Positions 43,312 to 54,114 of a stretch of 64,000 nucleotides of DNA are shown piece by piece. Under the pieces are notes generated by a model, which was not told the origin of the DNA, did not search any database, and was given only the letters and a program-made list of their open reading frames with translations. Each line of letters opens with the position of its first letter. Within the stretch, counting starts at the first letter, position 1. Source of the stretch: CBDBZL01 sp965213545 (GTDB lineage Bacteria > Pseudomonadota > Alphaproteobacteria > Sphingomonadales > Sphingomonadaceae); NCBI GenBank assembly GCA_965213545.1, contig CBDBZL010000002.1, positions 124,001-188,000 on the forward strand, in the 5' to 3' direction. The translations under genes were made by a program, and so were the position numbers.

Positions 43312-44424
43312 ATGGACGTTGATAAAGTCTTTTGCCTGGTCGTGGGAGCGGGCGCGGTCGGTTTGGCGATTGCACGCGAGCTGGCACAAGCCGGACACCA
43401 AGTCATCGTCGCAGAACAGGAAGATAGTTTTGAGATAGGAGTAAGCTCGCGCAGCAGCGAGGTCATTCATTCAGGCATTTACTACCCTGAAGGCTCGTCA
43501 AAGGCGTTTCACTGCGGCCAAGGTAGAAAGTTACTTTATCGCTTTTGCAAACAGCGAAATATCCCATTCCAAAAGCTTGGCGAATTGATCCTTGCGACTA
43601 CCGACGAAGAGGTTGCTTCGCTCGATAGAATTCGGTCGAGAGCGCACAACAACGAAGTGACAAATGTCGATTGGGCGGACGTCCAAGCGGTCAAAAGGGA
43701 GCAGCCCGGCCTTTCTGCATTAGCAGCCCTGCGATCACCCTCGACCGGGATACTAAATTCTCAATTTTTCATGGAAGCGTTGCGGAATGACGCGCAGAAT
43801 GCTGGGGCAATAATTGCGTACCGTACCCATATCTCGGAAGTACAGGTCAATGATATAGGTTTCGAAATTGCCATAGCGGGCGAAGACGGTTGGCGCGTGC
43901 ATGCAACAAACTTGGTCAATTCGGCTGGGCTCGGGGCAATACCTCTGGCCAAGCAGATTCGGCAGCTCAATTCTCGGCACATCCCAACGGGATATTTGGC
44001 CAAGGGAAACTATTTTAGCTTGGCGGAAAAAGCCCCTTTCACCACTCTTATCTATCCCGTTCCCCCGAAGGGTGGGCTTGGCATTCACCTGACGCTGGAT
44101 ATGGGCGGAAGAGCACGCTTTGGGCCCGACGTTGAATGGGTCGATAGAGCCGACTATTCAGTCAATTGCGAGCGCATGGAACTGTTCTATAGATCAATAC
44201 GACGCTATTGGCCCGACCTGCCCGATAATTCTCTTTTCCCGGAATATGCAGGCATTCGGCCTAAAATCCACGGCCCTGATACGCCAGCCGCAGACTTTCG
44301 CATCGATGGCCCCGAACGACACGGGATTTCAGGCCTGGTCAACCTGTTCGGCATCGAATCACCAGGCCTCACTGCAAGCCTGTCGATAGCCACTGAAGTA
44401 GCCGCCAAACTCTCCGTTGATTAA
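43312..44424 (+). CDS. FAD-dependent oxidoreductase, L-2-hydroxyglutarate oxidase-like
   Basis: A 370-residue DAO-family flavoprotein with the FAD-binding start VVGAGAVGLAIARELAQAGH and VSSRSSEVIHSGIYYPEGS, which resembles LhgO/YgaF. GELILATTDEE and NLVNSAGLGAIPLAKQI fit the family, as does the C-terminal FGIESPGLTASLSIA. ATG 43312 starts 13 bp after the GntR gene, so they are probably co-transcribed. It likely oxidises a 2-hydroxy acid of the lower pathway; the substrate is unproven. Confidence 0.87.
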   Translation: MDVDKVFCLVVGAGAVGLAIARELAQAGHQVIVAEQEDSFEIGVSSRSSEVIHSGIYYPEGSSKAFHCGQGRKLLYRFCKQRNIPFQKLGELILATTDEEVASLDRIRSRAHNNEVTNVDWADVQAVKREQPGLSALAALRSPSTGILNSQFFMEALRNDAQNAGAIIAYRTHISEVQVNDIGFEIAIAGEDGWRVHATNLVNSAGLGAIPLAKQIRQLNSRHIPTGYLAKGNYFSLAEKAPFTTLIYPVPPKGGLGIHLTLDMGGRARFGPDVEWVDRADYSVNCERMELFYRSIRRYWPDLPDNSLFPEYAGIRPKIHGPDTPAADFRIDGPERHGISGLVNLFGIESPGLTASLSIATEVAAKLSVD

Positions 44425-44581
44425 AATGAGATCCACATTGAATACAGCTGGCCAAATAAAAAAGACACGAACCAGCATAAATCAGTCGCTACACTAGCCG
44501 GCTCCTTCCCAACTGGTGACATTGTATCCTGACGGCGCGTCAATTTAGTTAATGACGATCTAGCACATCCTCCACTTGGTC

Positions 44582-45796
44582 TCAAAAATTGATACATTGG
44601 ACCAATCGGCCAAGAGATTGAGCAGGTTCATTTGCGCGGCGCCGGACCAATGTGTCTGCTTGAGCTAGGGGCGCATGAGATGAAGAAGGCTGCCGTTTCA
44701 GGATTTCCACTCCGGACGGGGTGCTCTTGGCTAAAAGGAAGGATTCTCGGATACTATTTGTCTCTAGAGTATCCGCAATCGGCATCGGCTTCCAGATTAT
44801 AGCTGGAGTGCAGTTCTTTCCTTGAAGGGCAGAAAGAAGCGGTTCGAGAAATAGCCTAGCCGTCGTAATTGCAGCAGTGGGGTTGCCGGGAAGCCCGACA
44901 ATAGAGCAAGTTCCCACGCTGCCGTACCAAACCGGTCTTCCTAGTTTTATCAGAAGATCAGAAAACTCAATCTTCAGCCCGCTATCCGAACAGGAAGTTT
45001 TGGCAAAGTCGCTGCGCCCGCGAGAAGCTCCTCCATTAACAACCACAACATCTGAACTTCGGGTTAGCCTGCTTGCCACTTCTTTGAGAACGGACACGTT
45101 ATCTGGACATCTGACCAGTTCGATCACTCGTGCGCCCCACTCCTGCGCCATGTTCGCAATTGCATCTCCAAGCACATCATTAAAAGCGAAAGGGGACTTA
45201 TCTTGATGATCAGGGACTACCAATTCGCTCCCTGTAACTAGTATGGAAACAGAGGGCCGCCGAGCTACGACAATATTTGAATAACCAGCTCCGGCAACCG
45301 TTGCGATGGTACGAGCGGTGATACGCTCCCCTCTTGAAACTAATAGATCTCCTGGTTCATAATCGACACCCACCTCGCGTATATGCGACTTTGGGTTGTC
45401 CGACGATTTCAGAGCAATCTTTTCACCGCGGCGCTCAGCCAACTCTTGGGGAACAATTTGAACTGCGTTCGGTGGTACTGGAGCCCCCGTACCGATCCAA
45501 ATTGTATGATCAGCATTCAAAAGGTCCGGCGCGCAAGCATACCCTGCTAAGATGTGACCCTTTTCGGCGATCTGAAGAATACATGGCGGTGTCACACCTT
45601 TGCAGATCGCGTATCCGTCCATAGCTGACAATCAATATGGCGGGGCATAAGTTGATGTTATAACAGGTTGTGCAAGAATACGGCCGGCTGCCTCCGCCAG
45701 CGAAACGGACTCCGTACCTTTCAGCGGAGAAGCTTTCGCCAGCAAAACCATGGCTTGTTCATAGGTGGTACACGCCGCGCAAGTTCTTGCGATCAC
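44582..45796 (-). pseudogene. moeA: MoeA-like molybdopterin molybdenumtransferase, in-frame stop
   Basis: MoeA inserts molybdenum into molybdopterin, needed by the formate dehydrogenase upstream. The frame opens at a GTG overlapping the fdhD stop (GTGA, 45796) and reads SVSLAEAAGRILAQPV, then meets TGA at 45632-45634 just before the conserved SAMDGYA. After the stop it is open to 44582: VSRGERITARTIATVAGAGY, VSILVTGSELV, VVVVNGGASRGRSDF, IVGLPGNPTAA. A TTG follows the stop directly, so an N-terminally shortened product is possible but would lack domain segments. Confidence 0.82.
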
Positions 45797-46662
45797 GCGC
45801 GTTCTCCGTCGCTACCTTGCAACGCAATGGCATCAGTGGACAGATCCAAAAAACTGTCATCTCTAGCCAGGCAATATAGACTCAACCCGGAGGTCTTGGC
45901 GCGTTCTACCGCAAGCGTGGTAGGCAGTGACACAGTCGCTAAGGCCACACCTCCCGCCCTGACGACCTTTTCGACTATCTCAAATGAGCATCTGGCACTT
46001 GAGAGAAAAAGGCCTTCAGCCGGAATCGCTCGCGCTTTAGCAAGCGCGCCGACCAGCTTATCAATGGCATTGTGCCTGCCCACATCCTCGCGTACGAAGA
46101 GTATTCCGCCCGAAGGCTCCGCAAATGCGGCGGCATGCGCGGCACCCGTCTGCCGGTTGAGCTGCTGCTGATCGCGCATATTTTTCATGCCGCTGAAAAC
46201 GGACTGAGGTCTTATCGATTGGTGAGGAGGGACAGCCGGCATGGGCCGTGCAAGAGCCTCCAGATTCTCGATGCCGCATAGGCCGCAGGATGATTGTGCT
46301 ACGCGCGTCCTGACCCGCTCGCTCAACTGCTCAATCCCCAGTCCAGTCAGATTGGTGCGTACAATATGGCCAAACTCGACCTCGGCAACAGCAATCTCGC
46401 GCACATCGGACGGCCGCCGCGCAAGCCCCTCGGTCAGTGCAAAGCCGCGCGCAAAATCCTCAAGGTCAGTCGGCGATGCCATCATTACGGCATAAGACAG
46501 ACCATTATATTCCAGCGCGATCGGCGTTTCCGGGATCCATTCACGCGTAATGGCGCGGCGCGATCCGTCACGCTCGATTTGAATCACATCAGCCAGCGTC
46601 CGATCCACCGGTTTGATTGACTGTGTTGAACTGTGTCGCGCGCGACTGTGAGTCCGGAACAT
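45793..46662 (-). CDS. fdhD: Formate dehydrogenase sulfurtransferase FdhD
   Basis: FdhD carries sulfur from a cysteine desulfurase to the molybdenum cofactor of formate dehydrogenase. The protein has ALEYNGLSYAVMMASPTDLEDFARGF, the sulfur-carrying CxxC as SSCGLCG, and VREDVGRHNAIDKLVGALA and SSARCSFEIVEKVVRAG. ATG 46662 gives 289 residues and overlaps fdsD by 74 bp; later starts are possible. It appears intact, unlike the structural genes it serves. Confidence 0.88.
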   Translation of the reverse strand: MFRTHSRARHSSTQSIKPVDRTLADVIQIERDGSRRAITREWIPETPIALEYNGLSYAVMMASPTDLEDFARGFALTEGLARRPSDVREIAVAEVEFGHIVRTNLTGLGIEQLSERVRTRVAQSSCGLCGIENLEALARPMPAVPPHQSIRPQSVFSGMKNMRDQQQLNRQTGAAHAAAFAEPSGGILFVREDVGRHNAIDKLVGALAKARAIPAEGLFLSSARCSFEIVEKVVRAGGVALATVSLPTTLAVERAKTSGLSLYCLARDDSFLDLSTDAIALQGSDGERA

Positions 46663-46885
46663 CCCCGCAAGCCAACTGCAACTGCTGCAGGGCCGCCGAC
46701 GCTGCGGGAGAAAAACCCGCAGCGGCATCCTGCAGCAGTTCAAACGCAGCGGCCTTCATGCGCGGGTCCCAGAAGTGTTCGATGTGATCGGCGGTGGCAG
46801 CGATTGCTGCCTCATGGCCGATCGCTTCAAAATTGCGCGGGATCTGGTTAGCCATGCGAACCGTCGATGCGGCAATGCTGCTCAT
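46589..46885 (-). CDS. fdsD: Formate dehydrogenase delta subunit FdsD
   Basis: A 98-residue protein beginning MSSIAASTVRMANQIPRNFE, with AATADHIEHFWDPRMKAAAF in the middle, the usual pattern of the small delta subunit of NAD-linked formate dehydrogenases. The ATG overlaps the fdsA stop (ATGA). The end overlaps fdhD. It assists assembly or stability in the family; no cofactor site is visible. Confidence 0.85.
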   Translation of the reverse strand: MSSIAASTVRMANQIPRNFEAIGHEAAIAATADHIEHFWDPRMKAAAFELLQDAAAGFSPAASAALQQLQLACGDVPDSQSRATQFNTVNQTGGSDAG

Positions 46886-49149
46886 TCGGCGGGCTCCGCA
46901 GCAATCCGCCGGGACCGGTCGGACAGTTCGACATACTCTTCCTGCCAATCGGTCGGGCCGTTGCTGGGCATGACCTGCACCGCGGTGACCTTATATTCGG
47001 GGCAATTGGTCGCCCAGTCGGAAAATTCGGTGGTCACCACATTGGCCTGCGTCGCGGGATGGTGGAATGTGGTATAGACAACCCCCGGGGCGACACGGTC
47101 TGTCACCTTGAGCCGCAGAGTGGTTTCACCGGTGCGGCTGGTGAGGTGGGTCCAGTCGCCATCGTTGAGCCCGCGATTTTCCGCATCGGTCGGATGCATT
47201 TCCAGCAGGTCTTCCGGGTGCCATGCGGTGTTGGCCGTGCGTCGGGTCTGCGCCCCAACATTATGATGGCTCAGGATTCGCCCAGTCGTCAGCAGCAGAG
47301 GGAAACGCGGGCCGGTCTTTTCGTCCGTAGGTACATAATCGGTTACCACGAACTTGCCCTTTCCGCCCGCAAAGCCGTCCACATGCATCACCGGTGCGCC
47401 ATCGGGGAACTGTTCGTTGACCGGCCATTGTAGCGAACCGACCTCGTCTAATCTGCCCCACGATACACCGGCAAAGCTGGGTGTCAGCCGGGCGATTTCA
47501 TTGAGAATTTCAGACGGATGGGTGTAGCTTCGGTCCGCGCCGATGGCGTTGGCGAGGAGTTGAATGACTTCCCAGTCTTCATAGCCAGCGGCCGGTTGCA
47601 TAAACTTGCGCACCGGCTGGATACGCCGTTCTGCATTGGTGAACGTCCCGTTCTTTTCGAGGAAGGTTGAACCCGGCAGAAAGACCCAGTCGCACCGTTC
47701 GCGGATCAAATCCTCGTCCGCCAGCTCCTCGGTCACGATGACATGCGCCATTGCGGTCAGCACGGCGACATTGGTGCCGGGCTGCAATGGCAAATGATGC
47801 GCCGCCTCAACGTGCGGCGATTTGACCAGATCGATACGGCGCGGATCGATTACGATCAGCTTTGCACCTTGCCTCAAGCGTTGCTTCATTCGGCTGGCAA
47901 AGACCGGGTGCCCGTCAGTCGGGTTGGCACCGATGACAAGGATGACATCGGAGTGCATTACGCTGTCAAAATCCTGCGTGCCTGCACTGGTGCCGAATGT
48001 GGTTTTCAGCCCATAACCGGTCGGTGAATGGCAGACGCGAGCGCAGGTATCGACATTGTTTGTCCCGAAGCCTGCGCGGACCAGCTTTTGTACCAGGTAG
48101 TTTTCCTCATTGGTGCAGCGGCTGGAGGTGATCCCGCCCAATGCTTGCGCGCCATGCTCGGCCTTGATCGCCTTGAGCCTGCTTGCGGAAAATACCAGCG
48201 CCTCGTCCCAGCTCACCTCACGCCACGGCTGATCGATGCTCTCGCGGATCATCGGGCTGGTGATCCGGTCCTGATGGTTGGCTTAGCCCCAGGCAAAGCG
48301 GCCTTTCACGCAGGAATGGCCGCGATTGGCCTTGCCGTCTTTCCACGGCACCATCCGCACCAGCTGCTCGCCGCGCATCTCGGCGCGGAAAGTACAGCCT
48401 ACACCGCAATAGGCACAAGTGGTGACCACGCTGCGTTCCGGCTTGCCGATTTCCTTAACTGATTTTTCCTGCAAGGTCGCCGTCGGACAAGCTTGGACAC
48501 ATGCACCGCAACTGACGCATTCGCTCGACATGAAGTCATCCTGCGCTGTGCCCGCGCTGATCTTCGAAGCAAACCCGCGCCCGTCCATCGTGAGCGCGAA
48601 GGTACCCTGCACTTCATCGCATGCGCGAACACAGCGCGAACAGGCGATGCACTTAGATGGATCGAAATCGAAATAGGGGTTGGAGTGGTCGGCCTCCTCG
48701 CCAAGATGGTTGGCGCCGTCATACCCGTAACGCACATCGCGCAGGCCCACGGCGGCCGCTTGATCCTGCAATTCGCAATCATTGTTCGCGCTACACGTGA
48801 GGCAATCGAGCGGATGGTCGGAGATATAGAGTTCCATCACCCCCCGCCGCAGCTTTTCAATCCGCGGCGTCTGGGTGTGGACGGTCATGCCTTCAGAGAC
48901 CGGCGTGGTGCAACTGGCGGGCGTTCAGCGCGCACCGTCAATTTCGACCAGGCACAGGCGGCATGATCCGAACGACTTAATGTTGTCGGTCGCGCACAGG
49001 CTGGGGATCGAGCCACCACTCTCCGCTGCCGCGCGCATGACGCTGGTCCCGGCAGGCACAGTGACTTCGCGCCCGTCGATAGTCAGCGTTACGCGTTCAG
49101 CAGAATTGGACTCTGGCGTCCCGAAATCTTGCTGGCGCTCATAGCTCAT
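46882..49149 (-). pseudogene. fdsA: NAD-linked formate dehydrogenase alpha subunit, two stops and internal deletion
   Basis: Molybdenum subunit oxidising formate to CO2. N-terminal [2Fe-2S] domain (SLCATDNIKSFGSCRLCLVE), [4Fe-4S] region (CIACSRCVRACDEVQG, CVSCGACVQACPT), then the catalytic domain with CAYCGVGC and the Mo-ligand Cys in CARVCHSPTG. In-frame TGA lies at 48925-48927 (after EIDGAR) and TAA at 48283-48285 (after GRFAWG). Near 47687 the sequence jumps from IRERCDW to VFLPGSTFLEKNGTF, skipping about 190 residues normally between them. The 756 codons compare with about 950 usual. Non-functional unless all are errors. Confidence 0.88.
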
Positions 49150-49669
49150 GTCGCTTCTCCATCGCCGCGAGGTCGGCAGGCGTGTTGATGTTAGCAGGTT
49201 TATGGTCAGAGATCGCTTCGCTCACGCCGATCGCTCGCGCGAACGCAAGCATCGAATGGCGCCCATCGCCTTTCAAAATACGCTCAACTGCCTCACAGGC
49301 GGAGACCGGCCAGTGGCCGATCACCGGCTGACTGGCAAAGCAAGCTGGGGCGGGCGACAATTGCTCCAGCAAATCTGCGGGCAAGTCGGCGCTGTCGACA
49401 CCGCAGGTCAGCACGGATGCAAATCCTTCGCCCCGCGCATGGCGCAGGCCTGCAGCAACTCCGCCAAGCGGCCCGCATCCCGCGCGGGGCCAGTCTGCGA
49501 TTGTGGCGACCGGGGCATCCTGCCGCCCAGCAACAACCACCGCGTCGCACCACCTGGTCAAGGTATCGACTGCCAGTTTTAACAGGCTGCGTCCGTCAAT
49601 TTCAGCCAAGGCCTTGTCGCTACCGAACCGGCTCGATTGCCCGCCCGCCAGAACGACCCCGAGGATCAC
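49139..49669 (-). CDS. mobA: Molybdenum cofactor guanylyltransferase MobA-like protein
   Basis: A 176-residue nucleotidyltransferase: GVVLAGGQSSRFGSDKALAE at the N-terminus, then LLKLAVDTLTRWCDAVVVAG, GPLGGVAAGLRHA and TCGVDSADLPADLLEQL. The last motif normally has the CDxP aspartate; CGVDSADLP is compatible. It attaches GMP to the molybdenum cofactor, giving the bis-MGD form used by formate dehydrogenase. A GTG start overlapping the fdsB stop (GTGA) is chosen. It is inserted between fdsB and fdsA, overlapping both. Confidence 0.85.
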   Translation of the reverse strand: MILGVVLAGGQSSRFGSDKALAEIDGRSLLKLAVDTLTRWCDAVVVAGRQDAPVATIADWPRAGCGPLGGVAAGLRHARGEGFASVLTCGVDSADLPADLLEQLSPAPACFASQPVIGHWPVSACEAVERILKGDGRHSMLAFARAIGVSEAISDHKPANINTPADLAAMEKRHEL

Positions 49670-51192
49670 TTGCCGAAATCCTCGGGCCAATGTTTCAGCG
49701 CGCTCATCACCGGATAGGGCGTGAAGCCGCCAAGTGCGCAGAGCGACCCAAACTTCATTGTTTCGCATAGATCTTCAAGCAGTCGCACTTCATCGTCCCG
49801 GCTACGCGCCGACTTGCGGGCGTTGTGCATTTGCGGCGCGATTTCAATCCTGTCCGGCTCGCGGCCGCCCTCGGTGTCCTTAACCCGGATACGGTCGATG
49901 ATCTCCGCACCGCGAACCGCCCCGATCCGGCAGGGGGTGCACTTCCCGCAACTTTCCGCCGCGCAGAACTCCATCGCGAAGCGCGCCATCGCGCCCATGT
50001 CCGCCGTGTCGTCAAACACCACGATGCCGCCATGACCGATTAGCGCATCTGCCGCAGTATATGCTTCATAGTCGAAGACGATGTCGAACTGATCTGGATG
50101 GATGTAAGCACCCAGCGGCCCGCCGACCTGCACCGCTTTGACCGGGCGGCCCGAAGCGGTTCCGCCACCGATATCGTAGATTAACTCGCGCAAGGTGATC
50201 GCGAAAGCCGTTTCATATAATCCGCCATGCTTGATATTGCCTGCCAACTGGATCGGCATGGTCCCTTTCGACCGGCCTATTCCCAGCGCATCATAGGCCT
50301 TAGCGCCGCCCTCGACGAGGATATGCGCCACAGCTGCCAAGGTTAGCACATTGTTGACCACGGTCGGGCAGCCGAACAGTCCTTCAATCGCGGGGAGCGG
50401 CGGCTTGGCGCGCACTTCACCGCGCTTGCCTTCTAAAGAATTGAGCAACGATGTTTCTTCGCCGCAGACATAGGCGCCCGCGCCAACGCGAACTTCGATC
50501 TTGAACGGCGCGATCAGCCACGCGCAGTCCGCTATGGCCGCTTCCATTTTGCGGATTGCATCAGGCTATTCGCTTCGCAGATAGATATAGCCTTTCTTCG
50601 CGCCAACAGCATGGCCCGCAATCGCCATTCCTTCGATCAAGCAGAAGGGGTCGCCCTCCATCAGCATCCGGTCGGCAAAGGTCCCGCTATCGTCTTCGTC
50701 TGCGTTGCAAACGATGTATTTTTGTGTGCCTGGCGCACCGAGAACAGTTCGCCATTTGATACCTGCCGGGAACCCGGCCCCGCCGCGCCCGCGAAGGCCT
50801 GAAGCCTGCGCTTCTTCGATTACTTGCTCCGGCGTCAGATTGGTCGCGCGGTGGAAGCCTGCCCAACCGCCATTGGCCTTGTAATCGTCGAAACTGGTCG
50901 GCCTGGTCTTGCCAGCCCTTGCAAAGGTCAGCCTTTGCTGGCGTTTCAGAAACGGGTGTTCGTTAATCTTGCCGATAGACAACGTGCTGTTCCCGGCCAG
51001 GATTGCATCGACGTCGTGGGCAGTCGCTGGGCCGAACCCCATTCCTTCAATGTCCACCAGCGGTTCAAGCCAGTGCATGCCCCAGCTTGAAACCCGCTGC
51101 ACGGTAATGCCAGCCTTCTCGAATGTCGCCGCCACCTCGTCTGACCCGCAGGCGCGGGCCAATGCATCATCGGAAATCCGGACAATGGTCAT
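49666..51192 (-). pseudogene. fdsB: Formate dehydrogenase beta subunit (FMN/NADH), in-frame TAG
   Basis: NuoF-like subunit that passes electrons to NAD+. Reads RGRGGAGFPAGIKWR, IVCNADEDDSGTFADR, then TAG at 50566-50568 in YLRSE(stop)PDAIRK, and continues in frame with GAGAYVCGEETSLLNSLEG, PTVVNNVLTLAAV and the [4Fe-4S] ligands in ESCGKCTPCRIG. Total length about 508 codons, normal for FdsB. Only the single nonsense codon, where families usually have Tyr, disrupts it. Suppression or a base-call error would restore the gene. Confidence 0.87.
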
Positions 51193-51605
51193 GCGCGTTC
51201 TATCACTTTCCTGAGGCGCTCCGCATCAAGCCGCGCGTGCAGCGTATCGCCTACCCTGGCGGCCGGACCAGCGCTGCACAGGCCAAGGCAGTACACGGTT
51301 TTGAGCTTCACCATGTCTCCGGCGGCAGCCTCCGCAGCTTCCATCAACGCCTCGACCCCGCGTGCCTTGCACGCTTCGGCGCGGCATATCTGAACTTCTG
51401 GCCGGGCATCGCGCTCAGCTGAGAAATCATGATAAAAACTGACCACGCCGTGAACTTCCGCGCGGCTGAGATTGAGCCCTGCCGCAATTACAGTTTCAGC
51501 GCCGGCATCGATAAAGCCCAGTTCGGACTGCACATCGTGCAGAATCGGGAGCAGCGCTCCATCGCGCCCCGCATGGCGCGCAATTATGCCTTCAAGTGGG
51601 TTCAC
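51189..51605 (-). CDS. fdsG: Formate dehydrogenase gamma subunit (NuoE-like)
   Basis: A 138-residue thioredoxin-fold [2Fe-2S] subunit: ARHAGRDGALLPILHDVQSE, LSRAEVHGVVSFYHDF, and four cluster cysteines in QICRAEAC and VYCLGLC. It hands electrons between the formate and NAD sites. The stop overlaps the fdsB start (ATGA). Intact and slightly short for the family. Confidence 0.9.
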   Translation of the reverse strand: MNPLEGIIARHAGRDGALLPILHDVQSELGFIDAGAETVIAAGLNLSRAEVHGVVSFYHDFSAERDARPEVQICRAEACKARGVEALMEAAEAAAGDMVKLKTVYCLGLCSAGPAARVGDTLHARLDAERLRKVIERA

Positions 51606-51622
51606 TTACTTGCACCATTTCC

Positions 51623-52824
51623 TTAATTGGAACCGACATGTCTGCCAGGATCGCAGGATCTATCCGCCCCGGCCAGCACTAGTTTCTTACTTTGAACATA
51701 GTCTTTAATGGCATTGACGCAATCAAGTGCGATGACCCTTCCATCCTTCAGATAGATACAGGAAAAGCTCCGTAGCGAGGGATTGCCGCGCATGATCACA
51801 GCATCGTGACCGGTCGAAAGACCGACGGTTTGCAGCTTCAGATCAAACTGGTTGGACCAAAACCACGGCACGGCATCGTAAGGTGCCTCAGCGCCCGTGA
51901 TCGAACGCGCCGCCGTTACCGCCATGTCGTTGGCAATCTGAACCGATTCCAAACGGATTATCGCCCCTTCCGCGTAGCGATTAGCATGAGCTGCACAGTC
52001 ACTGATCGCGTAAATATCAGGCAGTGAGGTGCGGCAGTGCCGGTCGACAATCACTCCATTTTCGCTCTTTGCCCCGGCTTCGATCAAGGGTTTGACGGCC
52101 GGTATGATACCGATTCCGACGATCACCAGATCCGCTTGCAGAATTTCACCGTTGGCGAGCCTTACGCCCGTCGCCCAACGTTCACCAACTATCGCCTCGA
52201 CAGTAACGCCAAGCCGAGTATCGACCTTGTTGCGGCGATGTTCGCTTTCGAAAAAACGCGAGAGCTCCTCACCCGCGACACGTGCAAGCACTCGGTCCAG
52301 ACCCTCCAGCAAAACCACATTCTTGCCAGCATTGGCCAGTACAGCAGCCGCTTCGAGACCGATATAGCCCCCACCAATGATCACGATGCTCTCTGCAGTT
52401 TCCGAAGCAGCCTTCATAGCGTCCGCGTCAGACCGAGTTCGAACACCTTGCACTCCGGAAAGTTCAGCACCGGGCAGTGGCAATGTACGCGGACATCCGC
52501 CAGTCGCCCAGACCAGCTTGCCATACGAAAAATGGTTGCCCTTGTCAGTGGCTACACTGTGCTTTGCGGGATCGACGCTAAGAACGCGCTCCTCTAGATG
52601 CATAGCAATGTTACGGTCCGTCTAGAATTTTCTGGACGGATGAGCAGCCGCTCGTAGGTTTTCTCGCCGGAGAAATATTCTTTCGACAGGGGCGGGCGTT
52701 CATAAGGCAAATCAGGCTCGTCACCGATTATGCCAACTGTCCCGTCAAATCCAACCTGCCGCAACGAAATGGCTGCTTGCGCACCACCATGCCCAGCGCC
52801 GACGATCAGGACATCATAATTCAC
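51623..52824 (-). pseudogene. Putidaredoxin reductase-type FAD protein, stop plus frameshift
   Basis: NADH:ferredoxin reductase of P450 systems. GTG 52824 overlaps the stop of the S-formylglutathione hydrolase gene. The FAD site VLIVGAGHGGAQAAISLR and LPYERPPLSKEYFSGEK are followed by a frameshift in an A-run (about 52626-52632), so the first frame soon stops. In the second frame a TAG (52622-52624) replaces the expected Trp, and the remaining protein is intact from MHLEERVLSVD on, including IVIIGGGYIGLEAA and DIYAISDCAAHANRY. It would pair with the ferredoxin at 54.3 kb and the P450 at 25 kb. Confidence 0.87.
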
Positions 52825-53659
52825 CAGTCCAATCTCTTTGCATGCCAAGCCACGTGCTCAGCCATAAATGTCGAGATAAAATAGTAGGAGTGGTCGTATT
52901 CGTCCTGCATGCGGATCAATACATCCATTCCCGCTTTATCGCAGGCATTCTGGAGCAATTCGGGACGAAGCTGCACTTCAAGGAAATTGTCCGCCGTTCC
53001 TTGATCAATCAGCAAGTGATCGAGCCGCGCACCATCTTCGATAAGCGAGACTGCATCATATTCACGCAATGACGTTCGATTTGCTCCAAGATATCGCGTG
53101 AGGGCTTTGTCGCCCCATGGAACCTGCGACGGCGCGACAATCGGGGAAAATGCGCTGACCGACCGGAAGCGACCTGGATTGCGCAATCCAATAGTCAGCG
53201 CTCCGTGGCCGCCCATCGAGTGGCCAGTGATGGCCTGGCGGTCCATATCGACAAAAAACTGTCTGCCACGAGTTTGGGCAATTCCAATTCGATGTAACTG
53301 CGCATTCGGAAATTCTCAGCCCAGGGTTTCTCGGTCGCATCGACATAAAAGCCCGCACCCTTGCCAAAATCATTTTCGTCTTCGGCATCGGGCACATTTT
53401 CGCCGCGGGGCGACGTATCGGGCGCAACAAAGATGATCCCATGTTCCGCGCAAGCAGCACGATACTCGCCTTTCTCAGTGACATTGGCGTGGCTGCAGGT
53501 GAGGCCGGAAAGATACTATAAAACAGGCAGCTTCGTGGCCGGTGCGTGATCGGGCACGAAAATGGAGAAGGTCATCTCCGTCTTTGTGGCCGTAGACATT
53601 TGTTTGTAAACACCCTGGACGCCGCCATGACTGCTATTAGTGCTGACTCGCTCGATCAT
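52821..53659 (-). pseudogene. fghA: S-formylglutathione hydrolase, stop plus frameshift
   Basis: Serine esterase releasing formate from S-formylglutathione. The frame from ATG 53659 reads GGVQGVYKQMSTATKTEM to LPVL, then TAG (53516-53518) where the family has Trp (LPVLWYLSG). It continues YLSGLTCSHANVTEKGEYR and VPDAEDENDFGKGAGFYV. A shift in an A/T run (53253-53258) then moves the part with the nucleophile ITGHSMGGHGALTIGLRNP into another frame, which ends normally at 52821. Not translatable as one protein. Confidence 0.87.
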
Positions 53660-53688
53660 CCCCACGGTGCTTCCTTTTGTGCTTGCGA

Positions 53689-54081
53689 CTAGATGAACGT
53701 GTAGGCACAGACCTTGTTGCCCGCTGGATCGCGCCGATATCCTGCATAGGCTCCGGGAAGATGGTCGCGGGGCCCTGATGCACCTTCGTCTGTTCCGCCG
53801 GCTGCAAGACCGGCTGCGTGGAAGGCATCTACATCGGCAGGGCTAGCAGCAGCGAAGCCAATGGTTACGCCATTGCTGGATGGTGCCTCACCGTTGCCGG
53901 GCGTTAATACCAGCAGCGCAGGCTTGTCTTTACCATAGAGCACGCAAGCATCGCCAAATGGCCCAAGATTCTTGACGCCAAGCGCCCCTAGTGCGGCATC
54001 GTAAAAGGCGGTCGAAGCCGAAAGGTCGTTCGCGCCAACGCTAGTATGCGAAAAAATGCCGTCGCCAGAAATTACAGTCAT
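53689..54081 (-). CDS. VOC-family protein of the formaldehyde cluster
   Basis: A 130-residue glyoxalase-fold protein: SHTSVGANDLSASTAFYDAA, GVTIGFAAASPADVDAFHAA and YAGYRRDPAGNKVCAYTF. Small VOC proteins like this often sit beside glutathione-dependent formaldehyde dehydrogenase in proteobacteria, but their activity is not established. It lies between the fdx/frmA remnant and fghA on the same strand. Confidence 0.83.
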   Translation of the reverse strand: MTVISGDGIFSHTSVGANDLSASTAFYDAALGALGVKNLGPFGDACVLYGKDKPALLVLTPGNGEAPSSNGVTIGFAAASPADVDAFHAAGLAAGGTDEGASGPRDHLPGAYAGYRRDPAGNKVCAYTFI

Positions 54082-54114
54082 ATCAATTTCTCCTAATGGT
54101 TCGATGAAGTGAAA

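Noticed and set aside
48925..48927. In-frame TGA in formate dehydrogenase fdsA as a selenocysteine codon
   Set aside because: The codon is in the N-terminal [2Fe-2S] domain (after EIDGAR), not at the Mo-ligand position, which is an ordinary Cys in CARVCHSPTG. No SECIS-like hairpin was evident, and a TAA also interrupts the gene.
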